Positions 24,733 through 37,647 of a stretch of DNA of 64,000 bases are shown one piece after another. Numbering within the stretch: the stretch's first letter is position 1; each line of letters begins with the position of its first letter. Source of the DNA: Paramecium pentaurelia (Eukaryota; Ciliophora; Oligohymenophorea; Peniculida; Parameciidae). Under the pieces are notes generated by a model. It had not been told where the DNA came from. It made no database searches and saw only the letters and a program-made list of their open reading frames with translations. The stretch is from assembly GCA_905183005.1 (NCBI GenBank), contig CAJJDO010000032.1, positions 496,001 to 560,000 of the forward strand, read 5' to 3'. The position numbers and the translations under genes are program-made.

Positions 24733-27468
24733 ATGAAGAATGTTTATTTGAGAGTATTTATTCAACTCACATATTTTATAATGGTACTAATTATAAAAAT
24801 AGTGAATGACAATCCAGAATACTTTTAGGTTGTATTTAGCATAGTATTGACAGTTCTTTCATTGCCATTAAACAAATATATTTCAAATTATGCTGAGCAC
24901 TCATAATTAATATGTAAATCCTTATGGTAAGTCCTGAATCTTTTTTGCTTAGGTAGTGTTGATATGGGATTGAAAAATGATGGATTTCTAAGTAGATTCT
25001 AATATTTTTGGCTTGGTCTTACAATTCAATTAGATGTTGATACAATATTACCTCATAAAATAGTTAGAGTGGGTTTTCTTTTAGTTGTAATAGCTTCAGT
25101 CAATTTGACAACATTTTACTTAATTCTTGATTCTTCATAAATTGGATTGATTTGTGGAGAAATACTTTATACTCTTATATTGATATACTAATTATTTGTT
25201 GAAAAGACAATGAAGAATTAACATAAACAATCAACATCTAAAAAACCTAGTTCTCGTAGTTTTACTGAGAAATTAGATAGTCCTTAACCTTAAATTTTAG
25301 ATGAAGAATCAAATCATGTTTAAATATTATCTTTAGGTTAATAATTACATCATTAATAATAATAATAACCATAAAGAGAAGCATCAATTCGTGAATAGAT
25401 TGAATATTAAAATAGTTTCTATAAAACTTTATTTAATTAATTTCCTGAAGGAATAATAATAATTAATGATTAAAATAAAATTGAATATCATAATAATTAA
25501 GTAAGAACATTATTAGGTAGAAAACCTATTTCAGAAGATCTTATACCTAAGAAATTATATGAATTGAAAAATTATTCATCAAAATTTTAATTTGGTGAAT
25601 AAGCTTAATTTGATAAAATGTTTGCAGCATTGAATAAAAAATTAAAAAGTAATTCTCATGAATTTTAATAATAACTTAATGAAGAAAATTCTTTAATTAA
25701 AGATTGTTTTGTACCATTAGATGAATAAACATATTATAATTATTATGAATATGAATTAAGTAAGGCAGAAACATTAAGTCAAGAAATTGAAAAGGCTTTG
25801 TAAGATAAAAATGGAACTCCATCACCTTATTAAAGATAATTATCTTGTCATTCTTAAAGAACATAAAAAGGATAAGAAATAATAAAATTTGGTAAAGAAG
25901 TAAAGATGTTATGTATGATTGAAGAATCTAATGAAAGAATTCCTAATGAAATACATGAAGATTAGTCAGATGATGAAGATTCTGCTGGATTATTAATTTA
26001 AATAACTATCAAAGCATATACATATGAAAATAAAAGAAATGTTTTATTAATGATTAGAGATGTGTCACTATTTAATTAGTATAAAGTATTATAACAACAA
26101 AATTCAAATAAATCAAAAATGTTATCTTATGTAGCACATGAATTAAGAAATCCTTTAGGTGCTATATGTGCTATAAGTGCATAATTACTTTCAAAATATT
26201 CACAAGATAAAGAAACCAGTAAAAAGTAATTTTTATTAAATAAAATAAGGTATTTGAAACCATTAAAGAGTTCAGCTGAATCAATTTCAAGATTAGCTAA
26301 TGATTTACTTGATTTAGCTTAATTAAAAGCTGGAAAATTTAAATTAACATTTTAAGAATTTGCATTAAAAAATTTAATTTTTGATGCAATAGCTATGATG
26401 ACTTTTAATGTAGGTGCTAAGAATCTTTAACTTAGTTTAAAATATGATAAAAAAATACCAGGTCTTATTAAATCTGATCAATAGAGAATATAATAGATTA
26501 TATTGAATTTAATAAATAATTCTACAAAATTCACTAAAACAGGAGGTATTAAAGTAGAAGCTAAGTTATTATAACCAAAATTAATTGAAATATCAGTTGA
26601 AGATACTGGTGTAGGATTATAACCAGAAGATATAAAGAAATTATTCTAACCATTTGGAAAATTAGAAGATTCAAAACATTTAAATACTTAAGGAGTAGGT
26701 TTGGGATTAATGATAAGTAATGTGTTAGCATAAAAATTAAGTGGAGGAGATGTTGGTTTATAAGTAGAATCTAAAGGATTGGGATAAGGAACAAGGTTTA
26801 TATTTAAAATATTAGATTAAAATGAAACAAAGAGTTCTGTACATTAATCTTAAGATACAAAATATTTTGGTAGAAAGGAAAGTAATCTTTCAATAGTAAG
26901 AGTAAAAAAAAGAGATTAATTAACAATATAACCTATGAGTGCATCATTATATAGAGCAAAAGTTATTAGTGAATAGAAAATAGAAGAAAATGAAAGCACT
27001 ATCTATTAATTTTAATGTGATGATGATAATTTTTAAGAAGATCCTGTATAAGAATCATATGATAATTGTGCTTGTCCAAGAATTTTAATTGTTGATGATG
27101 AGCCAATAAATTTAATGATTTTGGGTTATTAACTTAAGAATTTGAAGTATCTTTATAAGTAGGCAAAAAGTGGATAAGAAGCATTAGATTTTCTAAAGGG
27201 ATGGTAAAATACCTAAGAATATTGTTGTAATTGGATTAGATGTGTTATAATTGATATATAGATGCCAATGATGGATGGATATCAAACTTCTAAATTAATA
27301 AGAATGCTTGAGAAGGAGAAATAAATGAATAAATGTGCGATTATTGGTTGTAGTGGATTTTCTGATGAGGAAACTAAAAAACTAGGTTTTGAGAGTGGTA
27401 TGGATTATTTCCTTTCTAAGCCCGTCACTTAGGGAGAATTATAAACTATATTAAATTAATGTTGTTGA
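24733..27468 (+). CDS. membrane-bound hybrid histidine kinase with receiver domain
   Basis: Intronless, 911 aa. Several N-terminal hydrophobic helices (roughly residues 5-160) precede a Gln-rich linker and a PAS-like segment (LFNQFPEGIIIINDQNKIEYHN) near residue 240. The dimerisation/H box is YVAHELRNPLGA with the phospho-accepting His at 469. The ATPase domain has the N box (ILNLINNSTKF), G1 (VEDTGVGL) and G2 (GVGLGLMIS). The C-terminal receiver has RILIVDDEP, the phospho-acceptor Asp at 841 in IIDIQMPMMDG, and the Lys in LSKPV. All catalytic residues are present. Hybrid kinases are known in ciliates, where outputs are mostly uncharacterised. Signal and partner are unknown. Confidence 0.93.
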
Positions 27469-27497
27469 TTAAATATTTTTTGTGATTAAAAATAGCA

Positions 27498-28789
27498 ATG
27501 TCTTATAATTTCAAAACTATACGTCCTGTTATGCCTGCTAAAGACATGATAAATGTGATTTTATCAAAAACATAAAGGAAAACACCTACAGTAGTTCATC
27601 CTGGATATGATATATCTAGAATTAGAGGATTTTATATGAGAAAAGTAAAATTTACATAAGAAACCATTCATGAGAAGATAGATACCATTTTACAAGACTT
27701 TCCAAAAGTATTTGATATTATTATATAATATAGTTAGATGATATTCATCCATTTTATGCAGATTTGATTAATGTATTGTATGACAAAGATCATTATAAAT
27801 TGGCATTGGGACATGTACATGCTTGTAGAAATGTGATTGATAATATTGCTAAAGATTATTGTAGATTGTTAAAATATGGTGATTCCTTGTACAGATGCAA
27901 AATGTTAAAGAGAGCAGCATTAGGTCGTATGTGTACCACACTTAAAAAATTGACCAGTTCTCTTAATTATTTAGATGAAGTTAGAAAACACTTATCTAGA
28001 ATGCCAGCTATTAATCCCTTTGAAAGAACTCTCTTAGTAACTGGATTCCCTAATGTTGGAAAGAGTAGTTTTGTAAATAATATAACAAATGCTAATTTGG
28101 ATGTTCAACCCTATCCATTTACAACTTAAAATCTTTATGTAGGACATACTGATTATAACTTTGTTCGTTGGTAAGTAATAGATACTCCAGGAGTCTTGGA
28201 TCATTCATTAAGTGAAAGAAACCCTATTGAAATGTAAGCAATAACAGCACTTGCACATTTAAAGGCCTGTATTATGTTTTTCTTGGATATCTCAGAAACA
28301 TGCAGTTATTCTATTGATCAATAGATAGCATTATTCAAAGACTTAAAACCACTCTTCAAAAATAAACCATTATTATTAGTTATGACTAAAATAGATATTA
28401 AAAAATTTGAATAATTAGATCCAATTGATTAATAAAAGTTATAAGATGTTATTCAATCTGAAAATGTGTTCTAGTATTAATTTAAAATCTATTATATAGT
28501 TCTTAATTGAGTAATAAATCAGGTGAAGGAATAGCTTTAGTAAAAGAAAAAGCTTGTGGTTTATTAAATGAATGGAGATAGAATCTTAAACCTGAATAAT
28601 TAACAGGTGGAAATCCAAATCTTTTAAGAGAAGAATCAATTCTTTAAGGTGTCTACATTGCTTAACCTAAAAGAGTTAATCAAAAAAGAATGCCAGTAAT
28701 TCCTTAAGTAATGGGTAAATTAAATAGACCAACATTGAAAGATGTATAAGAATAAAATGGTGGTGCTGGTGTTTTCTCATTCCCATTAT
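27498..28789 (+). CDS. NOG1: NOG1 nucleolar GTPase, copy 1 (cut at the N at 28790)
   Basis: Starts MSYNFKTIRPVMPAKDMINV, the typical NOG1/GTPBP4 N-terminus. Introns at 27708-27733 and 28474-28499 (26 nt each) keep the frame. GTPase motifs: G1 GFPNVGKSS, G3 DTPGVLD, G4 TKID, and the SKKSGEG-like G5 region SNKSGEG. NOG1 is a conserved factor for 60S ribosome biogenesis in the nucleolus. Using copy 2 for the rest gives a 648-aa protein, the usual size. The copy stops at the N within the FSFPL segment. Confidence 0.93.
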
Positions 28790-28790
28790 N

Positions 28791-29983
28791 CATCCTGGAT
28801 ATGATATATCTAGAATTAGAGGATTTTATATGAGAAAAGTAAAATTTACATAAGAAACCATTCATGAGAAGATAGATACCATTTTACAAGACTTTCCAAA
28901 AGTATTTGATATTATTATATAATATAGTTAGATGATATTCATCCATTTTATGCAGATTTGATTAATGTATTGTATGACAAAGATCATTATAAATTGGCAT
29001 TGGGACATGTACATGCTTGTAGAAATGTGATTGATAATATTGCTAAAGATTATTGTAGATTGTTAAAATATGGTGATTCCTTGTACAGATGCAAAATGTT
29101 AAAGAGAGCAGCATTAGGTCGTATGTGTACCACACTTAAAAAATTGACCAGTTCTCTTAATTATTTAGATGAAGTTAGAAAACACTTATCTAGAATGCCA
29201 GCTATTAATCCCTTTGAAAGAACTCTCTTAGTAACTGGATTCCCTAATGTTGGAAAGAGTAGTTTTGTAAATAATATAACAAATGCTAATTTGGATGTTC
29301 AACCCTATCCATTTACAACTTAAAATCTTTATGTAGGACATACTGATTATAACTTTGTTCGTTGGTAAGTAATAGATACTCCAGGAGTCTTGGATCATTC
29401 ATTAAGTGAAAGAAACCCTATTGAAATGTAAGCAATAACAGCACTTGCACATTTAAAGGCCTGTATTATGTTTTTCTTGGATATCTCAGAAACATGCAGT
29501 TATTCTATTGATCAATAGATAGCATTATTCAAAGACTTAAAACCACTCTTCAAAAATAAACCATTATTATTAGTTATGACTAAAATAGATATTAAAAAAT
29601 TTGAATAATTAGATCCAATTGATTAATAAAAGTTATAAGATGTTATTCAATCTGAAAATGTGTTCTAGTATTAATTTAAAATCTATTATATAGTTCTTAA
29701 TTGAGTAATAAATCAGGTGAAGGAATAGCTTTAGTAAAAGAAAAAGCTTGTGGTTTATTAAATGAATGGAGATAGAATCTTAAACCTGAATAATTAACAG
29801 GTGGAAATCCAAATCTTTTAAGAGAAGAATCAATTCTTTAAGGTGTCTACATTGCTTAACCTAAAAGAGTTAATCAAAATAGAATGCCAGTAATTCCTTA
29901 AGTAATGGGTAAATTAAATAGACCAACATTGAAAGATGTATAAGAATAAAATGGTGGTGCTGGTGTTTTCTCATTCCCATTAT
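28791..29983 (+). repeat. re-start after N joint 3: duplicate of 27597-28789
   Basis: A 1,193-nt repeat with very few substitutions, one of which changes Lys to Asn near 28679/29873. The copy begins mid-codon inside NOG1 and simply continues past the point where the first copy ends, as a contig overlap would. Confidence 0.88.
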
Positions 29984-30746
29984 AAGGTATAAATATATAT
30001 TAATTAATTTAATAGAACATTTTTTATTAGAAAATCCAGATTGGAAATATGATGCTGTTCCTGAAATTATGGATGGTAAAAATATTGGAGATTTTGTTGA
30101 TGCTGATATTTTATAAAGATTAGAAGAATTAGAAAAGGAAGAGGAAATGATGGATTAAGCTGAAATTGAAGATCCAGAAGAAGATGAAAGAGAAGAGATG
30201 TTATTAAATACAAGAGATTAAATTAATAAAAAAAGAGAAATGATTAAAGAAGAACATCATATGAAGATGAAATAATAAGTTAAATTACATAGACCAAATT
30301 TGGAAGATGCAAAAGAAGATTTTGCTAAAAAAGGAATTGATACTACCTTTTTAGAATAAAGAGCATAGAAATTTGCTGCAAAAAAAGTTTTATAAAAATA
30401 AAAAAGATAATAATAATCATCAGATGATAGTGATGATAATGATATGGATATTGAAGGTAATGATAGAAATCAAAGAAAAGGAAGAGATGCTTTATCTAGA
30501 AGTAGAAGTAGACTTAGAGAAATCTCAAGAAGTAGAAGTAGAGGTAATAAAAAAGTACTTACTGCTTAAGAATAAGTAAATATATCATTTTAAATATTAT
30601 AGGCTATGGAAAGAATGTCTAAAAAAATATAAAGAAGAAGAAGAAATGAAGCTAAAGCTGGTGATGGTGATACTAAAATAGATTGTAAAATGCCTAAGCA
30701 CTTATTTACTGGTAAAAGTGGTATTGGAAAATAATCAAGACGTTGA
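28791..30746 (+). CDS. NOG1: NOG1 nucleolar GTPase, copy 2 (lacks the first 33 codons)
   Basis: Begins in HPGYDISRIRGFYMRKVKF and runs to the true C-terminus. Beyond the overlap, introns 29987-30015 (29 nt) and 30576-30602 (27 nt) join the acidic ENPDWKYDAVPEIMDGKNIGD segment, the RSRSRL basic patch and the final KHLFTGKSGIGKQSRR, the hallmark NOG1 tail. Copies 1 and 2 together define one complete gene. Confidence 0.9.
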
Positions 30747-31060
30747 ATTATTTGTTGTTAATAATACAATATAATATTAATTAATCAAATATAATCTCCC
30801 CCCTTTTGAGTTAAATATATATATTCTTTATCTTTTATTAATATTATTCTAAAATTCCTTAAGTATTCTAGATACTATAAAAATAACTTAATGTAGGAAT
30901 TATATCATATCTTTTATATAATTGAATAATGATATTATTTTATATTTATCTTTTGTTATGTACTTAAGACAATTAATATAATGTAATTACTACTTAAGTA
31001 TTTTTAATAGTAATTAATAAAAAATAAACCTATATATTTGTTTGCATTGATGAAAAATTT
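30747..31060. other. 3' flank of NOG1
   Basis: AT-rich, no supported frame; contains a short C-run. It is repeated at 31964-32277. Confidence 0.4.
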
Positions 31061-31061
31061 N

Positions 31062-31963
31062 GTCTACATTGCTTAACCTAAAAGAGTTAATCAAAATAGA
31101 ATGCCAGTAATTCCTTAAGTAATGGGTAAATTAAATAGACCAACATTGAAAGATGTATAAGAATAAAATGGTGGTGCTGGTGTTTTCTCATTCCCATTAT
31201 AAGGTATAAATATATATTAATTAATTTAATAGAACATTTTTTATTAGAAAATCCAGATTGGAAATATGATGCTGTTCCTGAAATTATGGATGGTAAAAAT
31301 ATTGGAGATTTTGTTGATGCTGATATTTTATAAAGATTAGAAGAATTAGAAAAGGAAGAGGAAATGATGGATTAAGCTGAAATTGAAGATCCAGAAGAAG
31401 ATGAAAGAGAAGAGATGTTATTAAATACAAGAGATTAAATTAATAAAAAAAGAGAAATGATTAAAGAAGAACATCATATGAAGATGAAATAATAAGTTAA
31501 ATTACATAGACCAAATTTGGAAGATGCAAAAGAAGATTTTGCTAAAAAAGGAATTGATACTACCTTTTTAGAATAAAGAGCATAGAAATTTGCTGCAAAA
31601 AAAGTTTTATAAAAATAAAAAAGATAATAATAATCATCAGATGATAGTGATGATAATGATATGGATATTGAAGGTAATGATAGAAATCAAAGAAAAGGAA
31701 GAGATGCTTTATCTAGAAGTAGAAGTAGACTTAGAGAAATCTCAAGAAGTAGAAGTAGAGGTAATAAAAAAGTACTTACTGCTTAAGAATAAGTAAATAT
31801 ATCATTTTAAATATTATAGGCTATGGAAAGAATGTCTAAAAAAATATAAAGAAGAAGAAGAAATGAAGCTAAAGCTGGTGATGGTGATACTAAAATAGAT
31901 TGTAAAATGCCTAAGCACTTATTTACTGGTAAAAGTGGTATTGGAAAATAATCAAGACGTTGA
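31062..31963 (+). CDS. NOG1: NOG1 C-terminal fragment, copy 3
   Basis: Starts at the codons for VYIAQPKRVNQNR after the N at 31061 and repeats the NOG1 C-terminal part to its TGA. It adds no new sequence to the gene and follows from the contig overlap. Confidence 0.75.
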
Positions 31964-32277
31964 ATTATTTGTTGTTAATAATACAATATAATATTAATTA
32001 ATCAAATATAATCTCCCCCCTTTTGAGTTAAATATATATATTCTTTATCTTTTATTAATATTATTCTAAAATTCCTTAAGTATTCTAGATACTATAAAAA
32101 TAACTTAATGTAGGAATTATATCATATCTTTTATATAATTGAATAATGATATTATTTTATATTTATCTTTTGTTATGTACTTAAGACAATTAATATAATG
32201 TAATTACTACTTAAGTATTTTTAATAGTAATTAATAAAAAATAAACCTATATATTTGTTTGCATTGATGAAAAATTT
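31062..32277 (+). repeat. re-start after N joint 4: duplicate of 29845-31060
   Basis: A 1,216-nt copy that includes the NOG1 3' part and about 310 bp of intergenic DNA, ending exactly where the previous contig stopped. I saw no differences. Confidence 0.88.
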
Positions 32278-32329
32278 ACACAATTTTGTTCATATATATA
32301 TTAATGTAATTATAATTATTATTACAAAA
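31964..32329. other. intergenic region upstream of the EF-hand gene
   Basis: AT-rich spacer; the first 314 bases duplicate 30747-31060. No gene seen. Confidence 0.4.
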
Positions 32330-33157
32330 ATGGATGATGAAAAAAAGAAGAAAAAAGGTAACAAAATAGACTTAAATCTGTTACCTTCATCAATGAAAGA
32401 ACGTTATGCAGCTATGGGAATACTACCTAAACCTTAAATTCCTAAAGCTAATCTCTAAGTTGATGTGCAAAGAATGAAACAGAAAAAGATTGAAAAAGAA
32501 TAACCTATTGAATAAAAATTAGAAGGGATAGAAATCAAAGCTAGTGAAAAAAAGTAGTTAGAAAAGTAATTTAAATTGTTAACTTTAGAGTATTCTAAAT
32601 GCTTAAAAAAAAGGATGTTGATTATTTTGATGCCAAAGATATTGATAAAATGCTTAGATTTTTAGGTGTTTCACTTACTAAATCTGAAATAGATCTTATG
32701 TTATGGGTAAACAATAAAATTTATAATAAATTTAGGAAGTTGATGAAAATTTAGATGGAAAAGTTAGTTGGACTGAATTTTTGAATATGTACAAAAAATG
32801 TACAATTGATAAGACAGGTCTTGAACCTAAGAGTTTGTTTCATATGATTTAATTTTTAATGTATTTACCACCAGATAGAAAAGACCCAAGAGTAACAGTT
32901 GAAGTATAAATATTAATTTATAAAATGAGGACACTTTGGAACTCTTATATGTTAGATTTGGTAGATAATGTTTAGATTCAGAAATACATGCCATTTTTGG
33001 AGATGAGGAGAAAAACAAAGATGGAGAAGAAAAGGCTATTTCATTTAGTGAATATATGGAAAAAATTAATGAAAGAGCAATTCAATAAAGAAAGCTAAGA
33101 AAAGAAGAGTAAAAATAATAATTTTAATATTTTAAAAAAGAAAAGCAAATGGAATGA
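32330..33157 (+). CDS. small EF-hand protein, probably ciliary
   Basis: Four exons (introns 32566-32588, 32707-32735, 32904-32929) give 249 aa. A basic N-terminus with LPSSMKERYAAMGILPKP leads into a degenerate hand (KDVDYFDAKDIDKMLRFLG) and a good EF-hand loop DENLDGKVSWTE, followed by FLNMYKKC. A second region, GDEEKNKDGEEKAISFSEY, near the C-terminus resembles another loop. The pattern of WxEF...Y(K)RC...GLEP...FHMIQFLMY recalls calmodulin-like axonemal proteins of ciliates. An axonemal role is inference. Confidence 0.8.
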
Positions 33158-33217
33158 TTTCATTATTATGTTCAATAATAATAATTAATATTTTATTAAT
33201 AAATTTAATAAAAAAAT

Positions 33218-33960
33218 ATGATGAATTCCTCCCTAATTATAAAAGAAGAAGTAAAAATATACCAGAAGCATAAATTTTTCTTTTATTTTATTCGAACTGA
33301 AAATAAAAAACTACATGAAAAGTCTATTTAGATACAGCCATTATCATTCTCATTTAATAATAATAATAATCATGATTTCTTATCCATTTATGAAAATACA
33401 AGTAAATAAATAGATTAATATATTTCTGTTAATGATGTTCAAATAAATTATTCATCAGATGGTTTATCAAATGCTATTGTATGTGCATATATGATCATTA
33501 AAGGCTTTGATTTAGAAAGTGCTTTTTAAGTATTATTCTTAAATGATAAGCATAGGTGATGGATTTCCTATAAATTGACAGACCTAATGTTTATTATTTG
33601 AGTAGCTTAAAAAGATTAGACGATCAAATAAACTCTGTATAAAATTTAAATAGAAGTTCTATAATTCTAAAAACAGATCTGGATTTAGATTAAACTATAT
33701 AAAATTCATTGCTTTAATCTGAAATTCTCAACTTTCCAATATTTAGTCAAAGATTAATTGAAACATAAAGGTATTAATGTAAATAAATAATTATTAGAAA
33801 TTCATAAATTCTACCTTCTGAATATTAAGCAACATCTGAAATCTTCAATCAATAATAAATCAGCTTTATATCATTTGGATAGTAGGATTTACAAAATATA
33901 AATGAAGAGCCTTAAATAAATAAAATTTAATCTTCAATATTTGTGAACAAAAAATAATGA
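33218..33960 (+). CDS. dual-specificity phosphatase-like pseudoenzyme (STYX-like)
   Basis: Two exons (intron 33556-33581) encode 238 aa. The segment from about residue 73 to 125 follows the DSP core: a strand, the P-loop, then CAYMIIKGFDLESAFQ and KHRPNVYYLSSLKRLD, which matches the conserved helix pair and the RPxxxPNxxFLxQL block. The P-loop, HCxxGxSR in active enzymes, reads YSSDGLSN (78-85): His, the nucleophilic Cys and the phosphate-binding Arg are all replaced. It should be catalytically dead, possibly binding phosphoproteins as STYX does. The C-terminal half is Gln/Ser-rich. The remote match makes the family call moderate. Confidence 0.6.
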
Positions 33961-34007
33961 AAAAGTTATACTTATATAAATATAAATCAAACTAATTCAA
34001 AAATATC

Positions 34008-35951
34008 TCAAGATTTTTTAACAGATGGTCGTCTACTATGTTATTATAATTATTGAATAACTTAAGGAGCTTTATTATTAGTAATTGTTAAAGGTTTTTC
34101 ATATTTTTTCTTTTCTAACATTTCTTTTATCTATTAACCTTCTAAAATTAAACGACCCATTTAATTAATTTCTCTATTTGTCTTACTCAATAATGAATTC
34201 TCATGAGATGTTAATTAAATTTTAGCAGCCAATCTATCACATTCTTATTATAATTGTCTATTCATACCCTCTAATCTTTCTACTACTGATTAGAGATGTA
34301 AAATTTCCCTATCTTTTAATATCAATTACTAAGTTGTTTTATCAAAATTCTAAGAACTTGTATTAACCTATATAAATACTTTTTATTATTTTTTTTTAGT
34401 TACTTTAATTCATCTTCATTTCTTTATAATTCATTTTCAAGATTAGCTACTTATCTAAGTAGATCTCTATTTTAATCTTATAATTACATACATTATTAAG
34501 ACACTTCCTCAAAAGATCTAATAATATAGAAAAATAATACTATTCAGCTTAAACTCTATATAATCTTTCTTCTTCAATTTATTTTAAATGTATTTCAATA
34601 TTTTTATATTTAATTTCTAATTCTTAATTTTTTTCATCTTACATCTTTATTCTATCTATTAAAGTTTACTTTTCTTTTTTAAATTATTCTTAAATATTAA
34701 GATGTTCTTTAAGTTCTTTAGATTATAATTCTTTTAATGTATTTATCTAATTACAAAATTATTAATTATCTCTTTATAATTATATTATCTAACTCTAAAA
34801 TTCCTATTTATTATTTTAGAATTCTTTAATCTATTAATTTTGATCTCTCATTTATTATTAAATTTAAAGATCTTTCTATTATAATTGTTATAGTTGTAAT
34901 TACATTCTTTCTAATTTCTAATCCTTTTCAATTAAAGAATCTTTTAAAATTTAAGATTCTTGCATATATTATTCATTTAATTCTTATAAATCTATACATT
35001 ATTAGGATAATTTTCCATATTCATCATTTATACTTTGTATTTATTATTAATATTACAAATTATGCATTTATAATTGATCATATTAATTTTTTAATGAATG
35101 ATATTCTTTATTTTTATGTTTCTCTTAATTTTATAACTATTATTATAAAGTTGAATATCTTTCATTATAATTTTACATCTAATCAATTTTATGAGCATAT
35201 TTATTTCTTTCTGCTTCCATTTATTAATAATCTTTATATAGTTGTTATAAATTTTATTCATATTTATCAGATTGAAGTTTAATTTATGTAATATAATTTT
35301 TCATATCCTCAATCTTACCATATAAATGACTTAATTCTTATTCTCTTTTAATTACTAATCTCTCTAATTCTTTTATTTATCTTCTATTCTATTTTTTATT
35401 TTTCTTTTAATCAGAATTTTAGATATTTATAGGATCTTGATGATAAAGTTCATTTTGATTAAGTAAATCATGTAAGTTAGTTATTTCTTATGTAATCAAA
35501 TCATTTTCCTCTTATAATTGGAGCATTTAATCCTTATACATATTATTCTCTTGTGTCAAATATTCAATTTATTAATTTTTTTGCTATAGATGTGTTTTAA
35601 ATTAGTCATTGTCTTCTAATAATTTATGATAGTATTGACCTCCTTACTCTAATTCTTTTCTATAATCTTGTAATTAATTTTCAAAGAATTCATTCTCTTA
35701 TCTCAAACTTTGACTAAGTTAAAATTGAGTTCGTAAATCATTCTTTAAATTCTCAATTTAATCAATTAATTCATTGTTTTCTGTTTCTAATTACTTAGCA
35801 GTCTTAATATTATAAGGATTCCACATACTTGCTATATATTTTGTAATTGATTCATCAAATTTAAATTTTGAGTTTGCAATAGTTAATTGTGCTTCTCAAG
35901 ATTCTCATATCTCATAAGCATCTCTTCAAGTTCTTCATCCTTGGAGGACAT
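34008..35951 (-). CDS. long coiled-coil protein, 623 aa
   Basis: Four exons (introns 35803-35828, 34518-34540, 34357-34379) give 623 aa, almost wholly heptad-like: MSSKDEELEEMLMRYENLEK onwards, then very rich in Gln, Glu, Asn, Leu and Lys. The last 20 residues are basic (QQHSRRPSVKKS). No named domain. Long coiled coils in Paramecium are often basal-body, striated-rootlet or cortical components. Convergent with the phosphatase-like gene (47 bp). Confidence 0.75.
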
Positions 35952-35998
35952 AAAAATATATATTTATTTAAAATAAAAGATTAACGATCATAAATTTA

Positions 35999-37647
35999 TC
36001 ATTTTTCTCCATCAGAATCTACAACTTTGATATCATTACCAAATAAATCATCAAAACTTGTTGGTTTATTAATTTCTTTAATTTTTTAAGCCACTTATTC
36101 TTAAATATTCTTTTATTAATGCTAATATCCTCCAATAGATTATGACATACAAGGTAATACAGGTGGTAACCAATAACTATTTATCATGCTTTATCCTAAT
36201 GGCATCATAAATGATGGTTAATTAGCCAATAATAATAATGGTTGCATTGTGCTTTATCGATTTATATCATCTATAGATTTTTACATCATAAACATATTAT
36301 GATCAGATTAAGTTAGAGTTGAACATTTACTATTATTATTATTCTCTTCTGTTTTTATTTATTTGTATATATGTTTTAATATTAATCCTTAATAATCTAA
36401 TGTATTAAATGGTGATATAAATAACTTTTTTGTTTTCTTATTAAAAAGTACTACACCAGACCTATCATTATCTACAGAAAATTGATTATCCACTCTTTTT
36501 ATATTTAATACTTTTTTGTATAATACATCATTCTTATTGCTTGATGTTAAATCATTATGAAATAAATCAAAAAAATCATCATTTTTTATTTTCTATGCTT
36601 CTTAATATTTACCTTCTGAAACACATAAATCAATATATAAACTTTAAATTGCCAATACTATAAACTACCATTCATAATTATCAATCTCTTCAATTGGTGT
36701 TATTTTACCATATTTATTTGCATAATCCATCCTTAATTTTTATACTTTTGAAAATAATTATGGATTAATCGTTTCAAATTCATATTTTAATTTCTCTTTT
36801 TTTAAAAGAGAATTATACTTATTCTTAAGAGAATTCTCTGTTCTCACTCTTCCATATAGAGCAGACAATTCAGACCATTTCTTTCCTCTAATTAAAATGG
36901 TTTTTAATAGATCAATTTCCTATTATTTTGACCAAGGTTCACTTCAAATTTAATCATCTCATTACTTGCAAATATTTGGATCTAATCTATTAATCCATCT
37001 CTCTCTACATTATTTTGGTTATCTAAATATTTTATTAGGAGATCTCTTGTATATCTCTCTTGCTATTTAAGACCATTTATTTTCTTTTCCTAATCTACTA
37101 AATTCTCTTTAAGATATTGCTTAATTAGTACTCATGCACTTATTATAGTAATTAATCCTCTTCTTCTGTCCATGGAGCCTCTGAAAGTGAAATTTTATAT
37201 TTCTATTCCCATTTCAATCTACATTAATGAGCATTCCGACCTATAGTCATTTTAGCTATATCTCTCCATTCAACAGGTGTCTTAGTTTTAAGAATAATTT
37301 TAATTACAAGTTAATTGATTTCTTTTAATAAACAATATCTGATAACCACCCAATAAAATAATCTTTTATCTTAATCATTCCATTTTACACTTCTTCTCTT
37401 AGCATTCTAACTTTAATTAAGTTGATCAATTTCTATACATATTTAATTAGAATAACATTTTTGCTTCCTCAATTGATGGCCAATCATCTACTTTTAATCG
37501 AAGATTGGAACCTATTCTTACCAGCTATTCCCTTGTCTCTTAAAACTCCTTTGAATTTTCAACAAAATTACTAAAATGCTGATTTACTACTTCAAAAGGG
37601 TATACTTTAACAATATCATACTAAACGTTACTAATTAAATCCTCCAT
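35999..37647 (-). CDS. Myb/SANT three-repeat DNA-binding protein
   Basis: Four exons (introns 37411-37438, 37107-37131, 36942-36965) give 523 aa. A first, weaker SANT-like unit ends TPVEWRDIAKMTIGRNAHQCRLKWEQ. The second is canonical: APWTEEEDQLLQQVHEE...NKWSQIAREI...QPKQCRERWINRLDP. The third is EPWSKQQEIDLLKT...KKWSELSALY...NSLKNKYNSLL. Trp spacing and the recognition-helix QCRERW motif fit c-Myb-type sequence-specific DNA binding; the layout also recalls SNAPC4-type Myb proteins. The C-terminal half is Asn/Gln-rich and ends FDDLFGNDIKVVDSDGEK. It is probably a transcription factor. Confidence 0.85.
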
